A stretch of DNA of 64,000 nucleotides, from assembly GCA_033239525.1 (NCBI GenBank), contig BSYO01000015.1:17855713-17919712 (forward strand), written 5' to 3'. The translations under genes were made by a program, and so were the position numbers. The notes beneath the pieces were generated by a model that searched no databases, had not been told where the DNA came from, and worked only from the letters and a program-made list of their open reading frames with translations. The stretch is from Nepenthes gracilis. Taxonomy: Eukaryota > Streptophyta > Magnoliopsida > Caryophyllales > Nepenthaceae. Positions 1-11,009 of this stretch are shown here, piece after piece. Numbering within the stretch: position 1 is the first letter of the stretch; each line of letters begins with the position of its first letter.

Positions 1-1376
1 TTTATATTTGTAGAAATTCAATGCTTGTAATCAATGGTTTTATATCTTCAACTCTTTCACTGTAATGTATGATGTTAAAGAGCCATAAGGTTAACTAGCC
101 AAATTAAATAAATAAGTAAATAAAAAGAGAAAAAGAGATGGCCTTAAGGCCACCAAAGCTAACTAATTTCTTGTTTTTATCATAAAATCTTCTCCTACAT
201 AGTTAAATAAATAATTTGTTCCTTTGCTTGCACATAGCTGCATTAAATGTGCCACGACTAGAATCCCAAATTAAAAGACGTAATCACATATAAATCATGT
301 AAGCGTAGATGTATAAATCGTGTAAGCATAGAACCTCAAGTCGAAGTTCTAACCACAAAGAATCTTAGAAAAGAAGGGGCTATTTTACACCAAATGCTGC
401 AATATAAGTGATGCGGATGCAAAGTAGAAGTTACAAAGGGAACAAGGGGGGTCATTTGTTGTGAACGGAACCTGCACTGTGAATTGCTCTGTGATTCCAT
501 GACAATGGTCTTGGTACTCTTTCAATTTTGCTAGTCCATGTTCAATTGCAAGTTTTCATATTGGCAGAGGATTTCTGCCTCAGAAACTAGTTTTTAACAT
601 GTCACAAGAGAGTGCTCGAAGCTTTTGTATCATAACCCTAATAGGGGAAATAATTTGGAATAGGTGTCCCTTTCAATAGCCATACATTTTCAAAATAAGA
701 AGAATAAACCCTGGGCATGAGGTGTTTTCTGCGATAAAGTAAAAAGATAAGCCCATTTGTGTCACTTACAATCCCTGGTCAACAAAATAAGGGAAAAGTT
801 TAGGGCTCATAAACATTCTTGTGAAAATAAGGCTGTAAATTTTGGGGAAAGTTGAGTGGCATGATGTTTTGAAGCTTACCAGAGTTTGACTCTACAATAA
901 ACATATGTTCCCTCGTAAGATCTCTCATGCAGCTCGCTCCCCACCCCTCAAAAAATAAAAATACATAGGGAGGTAAATTAACAAATGTTCGAAACATTCT
1001 ATAACAAACTACAAGACTTGGTGCATAATAGCTAGTCTCATCTTCAACATGCACTACAGTGACCAATATGGCATGCACACAAGCTTTTACTTGAAATATT
1101 TTCACAAAGAATTTTGATATTAAGAAGTTGTTGTAGGATACAAACAATCCCACAAAGAGCTGAGATACGCTTAAAGATAAGTTCTTAAAAGACTACAAAA
1201 GCGAACCAGATTGTCTTTCCTTCCAACTTTTTCCATATGGTTTATATTTCTTTTGTTTCAATAACTGTGTAAAAGAAGCCCAACAACTCGGCCTTACAAT
1301 CAAGTTAATGCCCTTTATAGTGCCGTAAAAGATAACATTCAGGACACAACATGTAGAAGTCACTACTTCCACTCAC
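1..1376 (-). other. Downstream part of the LEUNIG-like gene, exons unresolved
   Basis: The last exon I can place ends at 1377 with a good donor (AAG|GTGAGT), so transcription on the minus strand must continue leftward through this stretch and past the window edge. LEUNIG-type proteins continue from here into WD40 repeats, but I recognise no WD40 sequence in this segment. It is probably mostly intron. Short splice-like sites occur around 855-900, but no frame is convincing. Confidence 0.45.
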
Positions 1377-4300
1377 CTTCCCATCGTCTAAGTTGTTTCT
1401 CGAGAGCATCATATTTCTAGTATCCAGTGTGGAAGAGCTTCCCAAGGGTGAAAATATTGCCCTTCCAGGTATACATGCCTGCAACTGAGACAAAAGCTCG
1501 TGATGACCTTGTGGTATTGGAGGCTTCAAAGAAAGAGGAATTTGATCAGCTCCCTGCGTAGAATTTCAAATGGTAATTAGGTTATGCAATCATATAATGT
1601 AAGCAGCACCTTCCCTTCCCTTCTTTTTATTTATTTTTTTTTTGGAGGGGGGGGGGGGGGGGTTACTTTCAAGGGGCTTTCCTCTCTCAATAGGAAAAAA
1701 AAAAAAAAACCTTCTCCCACTGAAACCAGACCCTCTACATCAAATGGGAGCCACTAGCAGCAGGTTTACTTCAAAGTTAGGACTTGTTAGGTTGGACTGC
1801 TATGAGAAGCTTTCAGTTGTTTGCTCTCAAGGGCCAAAAGCTCGTTTAGTCCCCTAAAAAGTATTGTTGTTGCTGAAATAGAAACATCGACAACATTTAA
1901 AGCCTACAAATATGAGCCTCTCCTCAGCTTTTCATGTTGCTGTTTGTGGAATGATATAAACAAGTTTCATTTTTATTTTATATTTTTTCAATGTTTTCAT
2001 TTTTTCCCTTTTTTTTTTTTTAAAATCTTTCCCTTTCTTTTTTGACAGAGTACCAAGTACTTCCACTGTACTTCTATTTTGCTTATCCAGGAAAAATAAA
2101 TGTGTAAGCCGTCTAACAAAATTCGTAAAACTTATAGAAACAACTACAGTTGCTATTAACACATCTCAGAGGCAAGGTACTTACAATTAGAGGCAATCCA
2201 TTTAGTGGTGTTGTGCTGACCACATTGTCTATCACTGCAAGGATTATAACCAAATATTATCCATATACCAAATGAAAACTAATAGTTCTGTTAAATGAAG
2301 TAAATGCAAACTACAACTGTCATTTCTTATCTAAAACAACATATTCATAAATTCATCCAGTTGGAATCAGCTAAATAGATCACTAGTGACTTTTTTTACG
2401 AGTAGGTCAAATCTTCCCATGTCATGATCTTTTCTACTCTTTTGCCGGATTATTTTCTCATTCAGTCATTTTTATAAGGAACTGATTCAGTATCTATGTC
2501 ACCCAGAGGTTGCAGGACTTAAAATGAGTAAGTGAAAACACTGTAGCTATGAATCATCATTCTTCTTTGCCAATTGTCATGAATATCAAAGCAACCTGAT
2601 TCTACGATATTTTCCCAAGTCTATGGCAGTGAGACATTCCTCCCTCAAACCCATCTAAAATACCAATATAGATCAAGCTATACTTCAATTCCTATTTCAG
2701 ACTAATGCTTTCAAATTCAGTGACTCCATCAGATTATATAATCAGCATATTGAGTAAAATTGTTCATAACTAGAAACTGGAGTGCTTCTCCTTCTTTTAG
2801 TTTGATTGAGAGTGCATGCCACATATAGAGATTTTGACCATCTGAAGAACTTCGAAATAAATAAGAAAGGGAGGAAGCTAACCATTCCATGTGCTCCACT
2901 AATAGCAAATCAATAGGTTCCATGATAATTCTAATTCAAATAAATGAAATCAATGTCGTGTTGGGGTTTGACACCCGGATTCACACAACCCAGTCGTAGT
3001 GAAAAACCCGAATCCCCCCGGTCAGCCGTCAGCAACCAAGAATGTGAGCACGAGGAATACAAGAATGCATAATGATTTTTAATGTGGAAAATCCTTTTCA
3101 ATCAAGGGAAAAATTACTGGACAGATTTCTAATAAAATTTCACTATATAAAATCGGTTACAAATAACCCCAAGACAGAGTATTAGCAACCCACCTAAGAC
3201 AGAACAATAAAAAACAATATCCAGAGTAAGGAAACTCTCATTTCCTCTTATCTCTCTGTTTTTCTTCTCTCATTCCTCTCACTGGTGATACTCTCCGCTC
3301 ACTGATTTTACAAGTGTGGTTGCAAATGACGAACGACGAGAGCTCCTTCCGCACTCTGCGCTATTCCATCCTCCGTTTCATATTCCACAGCTACGTTGCT
3401 GCTAATGCAGCAACCACTGCCGCTCCTTCTGAAGCGCCTTGTGCGCTTTATAATGATGCCGGCTCTAAATCTCATCTGCTCACATGGTCTGATCTTATAG
3501 ATGATTTGTCACGTCATTTCCTACACCTTCACCAGTTCTCGCACTTCACCAGAAGGCGCATGCTCTGCCAGCTTGGACGTGTGCACTACAAGTCAATTTG
3601 TTCTGCATAAACGGCACATATTTTGCAAAGTTAGCTTACCAACTCTGAAAATCAACTGCTTACTCTAAAAAGCCTACCACCTACTCCTCAGAAACTGGTG
3701 CTCACTCCACAAAGTCATCTACCAATTTCATCAGGTCGACTCCTCTGAACTAGTGTTTCTTGGTCACCCTTTAGCATTAGCGTCCTTGATTGGTCTCATC
3801 TTAACTTTGTTGGCCGGCTTCTTCTTTCAGCTGGCCAGCTTCCCTAGGCGTTTTCTTGCCGCCCGGCCGCCCTGCTGTCCGACCGGCCAACCTTCTTGCT
3901 GCCCGGCCGACTGACCTCTTGCTTTCTAGCCGGTTGGCCCAAGAGCAGCATTATTGCTACTCTTCTGGTTGTTTGTCGCGTGTGAGAACACTCCGAATTT
4001 TTCCCACTCCGAGATTTGCCCACTTTGGCAAATTGGCCACTCCGACATTTGCCCACTCCGACAAATCAGTCTCTCCCCGGTCTTTGCTGCAGCCAATTTG
4101 CAATGCTCCGAACTTCGCACAAATCCTGTGCGATCTTCCAATGACGCGTACGTTTGTTGAGCTACTCATAAGGGGTGACCAAACCTAACACGTCGGACTA
4201 TAATTGCAGCAAATATTTAAGTTTCTATATACCTTTGATTGTCTTTTCTAACCCCTAAACCAATTTGGACACAGCCAATTTTTCCCCGGCTAGATCAATC

Positions 4301-7300
4301 AACCACAACAATTGCTTTATGAACTTTCAAAATTCACAAATAAACTTTTCAGTAGTCCCTGTACAACTCTTAACTGAAACAATTAGTCTCGTTTAACTTC
4401 AACAATGACAGACTCTAGCTCCTTTGATTTCAGAATTTTCCTTTATAAAAACTGAATTTCAAGTTAAAGTCATGATTGACTATAATTTTCCCTGATCAGT
4501 AGCCACTTGTGATAAATTTGAAAATATTGAGAAAATAAAAGAAGCAGACCTAAGATAATGCTCTACTTTCTCTAGCTTAGTTCATTTGTCATTTTATAGC
4601 TTATTAGTCTGGAAGATTTTGTAAATTGACGAGTCCCAAAAAAGAGGATCAGCATTCAATGGCATAGGTGCATGATCAAAATAATATACAATGTTCCAAT
4701 AATTCCTTCTCATGAGAACAATTTGAAGCAGAGATCCTTATATTAGCAACAAATCCATTCATATTCAAAGGGCTTGTTAAACTAGCATCAAAGCAATAAC
4801 TAAGGTAAACCGTTATATATTACTCTGTAAAGAAAATGCAAAAAAAAAAAAAAAAAGTAATAAAGATTATGGACAAACTTGTAACATGTGCTTCATGGGT
4901 TGGCAGCAGTATTTCTTTTGATAATCCATAGAGAGGCAAACCCTGAGCTGTACTCCCCAGATTCACATAGCTCAGCCCCTGTGCATTGTCCTCTGAGTGA
5001 TAGCAATATAGAACTTTACATTTGGTACAAAAACAGCTTAAAGAAACACTCACCTGATGAAGTGGAGTGTGCTTAAAGAGCTGCCGGGGTGGGTGGTTGT
5101 GAATTCTAAAATGAAGTTGAAGGCCAAAAACCAGAAAAGAGAATTAGTGTTTAGTTAAGAATGACATTATGAAGTCTTCTGAATGCAAGCACAATAAGGG
5201 TCCTCAATTTTTTTAAGCACCTTTCAGTTAAAGCTAACAGATAATTACCTTATATAAATGATAACAAACAACTAATAATGAATCACAGCAAGCAATAATA
5301 TGACATGAAAGTATGCCAGAGATTCCCAGAATCTTTGATGCAGAGTGGTGGATTTATATGAGATTTTTTGGTAAGATGCATAAGATGTTCTTCCTCATAC
5401 ATTTTTGCAGCCGACATGGGAGCTTCTTGCTGACCCCACATTCCTCCGAAATTACTAACAAGGGGAAACTGCCCAGGATATTTCTGATTCAACTCAAATT
5501 CCGGCATTTGAGAATGTTGGTTTTGTGTCACAGCTCCCATTATCTGTTTACCCTGGAAAAATAACGAACGCCTTAATAACAAATTTATATCCCCAAATAG
5601 GACAACAAACTCTGTGAACTTTACTGTTACACCTTAATTGAGGCAGCCAATCCGGTGTAGTGGGTAGTAACACTTTGTTGTGGTGGCGGCGGCGGAGGTG
5701 GTACCATCATGATTGAGCCGAAGGCATTCTCAGTGGTTGCAAAATGATTTGTCATTGGACAGAAATATACATCAGAAAAGATCATCCACCATTCAGATAG
5801 GAAACCTTCAGGGGAATCAATAACTGAAACAAACAACAATAAAGTTAAAGAAATTAAAAAAAAATATATATATCAGGAAGATGCTTCATCTATGAGGCAT
5901 GACCAGCAAACAAGAAGATCAAAATAAATAGACATAAATGTTCTTCCCAAAGTATTCGGAATTTGAGCGAAGGAGCCATTATGGCAATAGAAACATGCCA
6001 TTAAGTTCATAACAAAATGCAGAAGATGAGACAGAATTTTCTTTGCCAATAAACGAGGCAGAAGATACAGAACCAAGAACCACAATATCACATCATTAAG
6101 TCCTTAGTAGAAGGCCCTTGCACTCCAAAAAATTGAGGGAATAGGAATTTAGGATTCAATGTGACTAAAATATGACTAAATTTTCCTCCAAATTTTAACT
6201 ATTCTTTTTTCACTGTTAATTTCTGATACGAACTCTTCAATACAACACCGAAAACTGCCTCACCTATTTCTACCGAAGACAAAGTGCCCGGGCAATCCAC
6301 CGGCCTCCTAAAATTAAAAATTATATTTTGTTAATTCTGTTATGGATTTCTCTGTAGACATGCTTGGTTGTTGCTGACTATATTTTTCCGTTATTTTCTT
6401 CTATTATTAGCTGCATATGGAAGTGAGGAGTTGTGAATGGCCACGGGTATATTTATCCATCACTGTTCATGCTTAGAAAGAAAGAAAACATTTACTCTCT
6501 TTTATTCTCTCTCTCAACGTCACCCCTGCCCCCCTTCCTCTATTTTCCCTCTCTCTCTCTCTCTCTCCCTGTACTTCCCTGCTTTCCTGCTGTCCTCTTT
6601 TCCCTGCTTTCCCTTCTCCTCTGTTTCCCTGCTGCCCACCTCTGCCAGAACTCCTTCTCCTCATCACTCTCACCGTCTCGCCGTTAATTACCACGATCAA
6701 GCCATGGAGCACGTATCAATTTCCTTTAACCATTTTGAGATTTTGTAATCCAAACAATCGATCAACCAATTTGATTAACACCTTACACGTTGAAACTTCA
6801 TAAATAATAGCCACTAAGACCTTAGCCGAGCTCATTAAAGCGAAACCCAACGATCAAAAGGTCTCAAGTTCAATTCCCCTCCCTCAGTTTTACTTAGCAC
6901 AAAAAAAAAAAAGTTTAATACATTGTAGGACAACGAAGAAGCATATCCATCAAGTTTTAGCAGTTTTCACATACCCAAAAAGACAGTTTGAGCAAATTTC
7001 ATACAGCCAACATCAAGGCCACACAAATTCTATTATACTAAAATACATAATAATTGGATAAAGAAATTAACAATAAATCATTGAGAACCAGTTAAATCGA
7101 ACTTACTAGTAAAGAAACAAAGGAGACAAGGGGGGATCATATGATGGGGACACATACCAATAGGATGGACAGGAACATTTGCCTCTTGGGCGAATATTTC
7201 AGCAGTCTTATGCATGTTCCTTTTCACCAAATAATCATGCAAGTAGATATTAAACCTACAAACCCCCAAATCACATTTCAATAAAAGAAGAATCAGTACT

Positions 7301-7428
7301 CGAACAAAAATAACCCCCCAAAAAAAAAAAAAAAAAAGAACCCACAAATGTATAAATGCAATGAGCACCAAAAAATAGGTCACTGAAGCTTACGATTTTT
7401 GAGCATCCCATCCATCATTTGACCCCAT
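1377..7428 (-). CDS. LEUNIG-like transcriptional co-repressor, N-terminal part (LUFS/LisH domain)
   Basis: Gro/Tup1-type plant co-repressors of this family work in the nucleus, pairing through the N-terminal LUFS domain with SEUSS-like adaptors. Coding exons (minus strand) can be placed at 7394-7428, 7158-7255, 5633-5823, 5305-5552 (last donor weak), 5054-5105, 4879-4990, 2185-2234 and 1377-1553. They join with consistent phases into 321 codons. The protein starts MGSNDGWDAQK. A LisH motif follows (residues about 13-44, core YLHDYLVKRNMHKTAE), then the LUFS signature DSPEGFLSEWW (about 47-57), a run of seven prolines, and a low-complexity linker containing MYEEEHL. The LisH core differs from LEUNIG and LEUNIG_HOMOLOG, so this is probably a separate LEUNIG-like clade. 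The start is the first ATG ahead of the conserved domain. The gene is incomplete at the left edge. The family call is strong, the clade inferred. Confidence 0.85.
2959..4190 (+). mobile_element. Solo LTR inside a LEUNIG-like intron
   Basis: The 1232-bp segment begins TGTTGGGGTTTG and ends CAAACCTAACA, with the TG...CA termini and short inverted ends of an LTR. Flanking pentamers TGTCG (2954-2958) and CGTCG (4191-4195) match at 4 of 5 positions, as an aged target-site duplication would. A TATA-like CTATATAAAA lies near 3143, giving plus orientation, antisense to the host gene. Short-period repeats of a CCCACTCCGACATTTG-like word occupy about 3995-4070. No internal retroelement sequence is present, so this is a recombination-derived solo LTR. 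It lies in the intron between exons 4879-4990 and 2185-2234. Open frames inside it show no family resemblance. Confidence 0.7.
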
Positions 7429-9043
7429 TTTACAGCCTTCTACAAAACCCACTTCACAATCTGTAGCATTCACGACATACCAACCGATATAAGAAAAAGA
7501 GCAGAACAATATTACAAAAATCAATCAATCAAATGAGGAATTGACGAGAGATTAGGGAAAAATCATAGCACCCAAATAATTTTTTTAGCAGCAAAGCAAT
7601 AGAAACAAAGCACCCACTCGGAATGAGAGAGAGAGAGAGAGAGAGAGAGAGGGTGACAAGAGGAAGTAGGTGAGTTCAGAAAAATGGAGGTGACACTGCC
7701 ATGCAAAAGAAAGAGATGCAAAAAGGGATGAAAACATACAAAATATAATAAAGGAGGCAGTTTTCTTTTGTAAGATTATATATTAGCAGTCAGGACGCAG
7801 AGGAATCCTCTCGGCTTCTGTGGGAAGAGATGTTCTCCTCTCATTGATAGCTGTACGTACGACTGCAGCTCATAGAGGATTCCTCGAAATTGTTTCAGTA
7901 AAAATTTTATTTTTGGAAACTTAAATGGCTAAAATATACTAACTTGATATATTTAAATATGTTATTGTTATTTTAATTGTGTAAATTATTATGACAATAT
8001 TTTATCATTTGTGCTCCATTGCATGGAAGTCTTTTTTCCGTCAAATACAATAAAATAAAATATAACACAACCAATACAAGGATCATGTCTTATTTGAATA
8101 AAAGATTGGAGATTTCCCTGTTTTATTGCTCCATATTCATCGAAATAAACTGTATTTTTATTTTTGTTCCTTTGCTTAATGGCATTTTTTATTGTAACTA
8201 AAATCTATCTTAAAAATTCATCAAAATGAATTGTAATGAAAATCTACAACAATATTATTTCTCAAACTAAAAAAAAAAGTAACCAAACATAAAATAAAAA
8301 GATTATTAATTTTGATGAATCTAGAATGATACAATTACTAGTAGAAAACATTTCAAACAAAAAATAATAACATAATTTATTTTGATGAATCTAGAATGAT
8401 ATCCTTACTGAATTCTATAAGTTTACCTTGCTGAGATTCCAAAAAAAAAAAAAAAAAAAAAGGCTACATAACACGAAAAATAAAAAGAAATTTACTGTAA
8501 ATAAAAAATAATTACTTGCATTATTAAAATATTTTTTTGTTTGGTAAGTCATTTATTTGTTTTATCTACCTACATTAAATAAGACTTTTTTATGGGTGAG
8601 TCATTAAAATTTATATCGTTTTTATCCGTTTGGTGGGTAAGAGGAAAGCCATATTCATTGACTTCTGGTTTCTTTACTTACCAAAGAAAAGACTTCTTGT
8701 TTCCCATCTAACATTCACTGTGTATTAAATTTAATTAAATACTGTGATGAATAATAATTACACATTTTTTTAATAATTTAAGTGTGTAATAATTATATTT
8801 GACTTAAATATATTCCCACAAGTTATGGTCCAGGCCTACATAATATCATGACTAATCTACCCTTCATAAATAATCAATCGTGTAAAAAAAAATTTCAACT
8901 GGGTATTTTTGCTTTAAAAAGCAAATTGAGAAAAATACAAGATGATTAAAAAATGCAAATAAAATCATTCTTCAAGCCTTGAAGATTTTTGCTTCAAATA
9001 ATAAATGAGTATTTGAGAACAATCAAAAATATCGAAACAAAAC
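7429..9043. other. Upstream region of the LEUNIG-like gene
   Basis: This holds the 5' leader and probable promoter of the minus-strand LEUNIG-like gene, then AT-rich DNA with no gene that I can see. A (GA)n tract at 7625-7651 reads as CT repeats on the transcribed strand, common in plant 5' leaders. A 22-bp word ending GAATCTAGAATGATA occurs twice, near 8316 and 8378. A poly-A run lies at about 8441-8461. Confidence 0.5.
7625..7651. repeat. (GA)n microsatellite in the LEUNIG-like 5' leader
   Basis: About 13 GA units lie roughly 200 bp upstream of the start codon. On the transcribed strand this is a CT-rich leader tract. Length variation is likely between individuals. Confidence 0.85.
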
Positions 9044-10123
9044 TGTTACGTGCGTTTGGATTCCGTAGCCCAATCGGATGTGGTTGGTTGGTTTGCAAGT
9101 GTAAGTGTTTGAGATGTTGGGTACGAGAGGGAGATTAAGACCAGATTTTTTACGTGGAAAACCTCCTCTAATTGGGGAGGAAAAACTACGAGGCTCAGGG
9201 CAGAACTTAAATGTTTCACTAGTTAGGTGAAAGTCTTTACAAAGTACAAGTGTTAGGGTTAATCCCTTCATTGTTTCTCATTTTGTATCTCTTTCCTAGG
9301 GGATATCACTCATTGGAAGGCTTTATCGCTATTTTTTTGTTCCATTTCGTTGGGAAGAGAGAGATCGAGTGGCCGAGAGGAAGTAGGCCTTTTTCCTTCT
9401 TTCTGGAGCAAGTTTGGAGGAGAAAATCCGGTCCTTTGGAAAGGGACCTCACTGTGTATTTATAGGAAAGATTATGCCGTTGGGGAGAAGACACGTGGTA
9501 GCCATCGGGTGGCCGATAAGTTGTGCAGTGTCCCACTGGCCCTATTTAATGCTGCCGACGTGTGCGGGATGGACGCGATCAAGGCGCCAGCCGGTAGGCC
9601 TGCAGGCGTGTCGTGCATGCGGTCTAAAGGCGTCGATCTTGATTTGACCAGCGTCTCTGCCATTTAAACGAAAATTGGCAATGGTTGCAGATTTCCTTGG
9701 GAAACGGCGAAGTCGCTTAGCTGACATCCCCCGTCGTGCATAGGGCAGTCCTCGTCCTTGGGTGGAGCTCCTTGTGAGTTCGCGGACTCGTAAGAGAAGG
9801 CAGCTCTCGGAGGATCCTCTGGTGAAAGCTGTGGAGTTTCTTCTTGACTTCTCGAACGGTTCTGAGACTCGGCAGGACTTTTAGGGTTCTCGGTCTTTTT
9901 CCTACCCGTGTACTTGGATGTCGTCAACGATGTCCTCGAGCTTCCTTATGAGCGGACGGGACCTCCCGAACTTCTGCTGTGGTCTTAGTCTTTGGGCCGT
10001 TGGCCTCTGCTTTGGGTCTCTAGGCCATCCATTTTTCTTGGCTCGTGGGAGTATTTCTGGGCCTCCCGTTTGGGCATTTTTCTTGGGCCGTGCTTTTATG
10101 GGCCCTTATATTGGGACCCAACA
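9044..10123 (+). mobile_element. Solo LTR with perfect 5-bp target duplication
   Basis: The 1080-bp element starts TGTTACGTGCG and ends GGGACCCAACA. It is flanked on both sides by AAAAC (9039-9043 and 10124-10128), a perfect target-site duplication. A TATA-like TATTTATAG at 9457-9465 gives plus orientation. The motif TTTTTTACGTGGAAAA near 9146 is shared with the element at 22390-24543, and both end in a similar GGGNCCCAACA, so they are one family. There is no coding content, so it is a solo LTR. It lies about 1.6 kb upstream of the LEUNIG-like start codon. The superfamily cannot be told from the LTR alone. Confidence 0.85.
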
Positions 10124-11009
10124 AAAACTATTCATTTCTTGTACAAATTTTAAAATCCACCGGATATAGAAAAGTAGCAATATAAATATGTAATTAGCAA
10201 TGTTTAAATACTGAAAATGATTATAATAAAAATCAGTTAAAAAAAATAGATTTAATTAGCTCTCAAAAAATATTACATTAAATCAAATAAAAAAAATTAA
10301 ATTTATATAATTAACCTCGCTCAGTAAAACTTTAAGAATTTGTTTTTGTTACAAATTTTAACTTCAATAATTGTTGCCTATTTGCTGGGAACAATAATAA
10401 ATTTTTATTTATTATACTAAAATGTTCACTTTGAATTTAGAGTGAATACTTTAAAATCCAACAACAATTAATTAATTTCAATAATAAACACTAAAAATTG
10501 CTTGGAAGCCTCACGTAGAACAAAACTCAAATTCCAAATCAATTCATTGACACAACACTCAAACGGTAAAACTAAATATAAAGAGGTTGCAACCAGCAAA
10601 GTATACAATTACACATTAAAGTTCAGTCCGTATTTTGTGGGGGACATGCCAGAGTCTTCTCGTATCTTCAACAGTAACAATTTCATCACAGTAAGATGCT
10701 CAATATATTTTGATGTGTTGTCATAATTTTAGTCATATAAATTGTCAAGATAAAATACTTAACCATGAGAGTATAACTAAAGATAGAAAATGGGATGGCC
10801 ACAACAGGACTCCACTTTGTCAATTTCAGCCAAGCACCGAGTGCATGACCGCACCAGCAAAACATATGAACCAGACAAGTCCAGGCATGCGGCAACAAAA
10901 ATCAAACTCGTGACCATGGACCAGGTCGTAACACCATAAGTCACCCTTGCCAATTGTGGTCACTTATGCGGGCTTCCTTCCCTTGGCTTTCATAGATACT
11001 TCTTTTCAG
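10124..11009. other. Intergenic DNA, no gene seen
   Basis: AT-rich sequence between the solo LTR and the last exon of the small membrane-protein gene. It should include that gene's 3' UTR, which ends somewhere below 11010 on the minus strand. I see no conserved coding frame or RNA gene. Confidence 0.5.

Noticed and set aside
800..1153. 117-residue minus-strand frame as a LEUNIG-like exon
   Set aside because: It does not resemble the linker or WD40 repeats expected here and lacks a matching pair of splice sites in a compatible phase.
2729..2923. 64-residue minus-strand frame as a LEUNIG-like exon
   Set aside because: It has no splice sites in phase. The exons at 4879-4990 and 2185-2234 already join directly in frame.
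3844..4188. Five overlapping open frames of 68-110 residues
   Set aside because: They lie inside the solo LTR and derive from its short-period CCCACTCCGACA repeats.
6433..6748. Ser/Pro/Leu-rich open frames on both strands
   Set aside because: They are translations of a CT-rich microsatellite in a LEUNIG-like intron.
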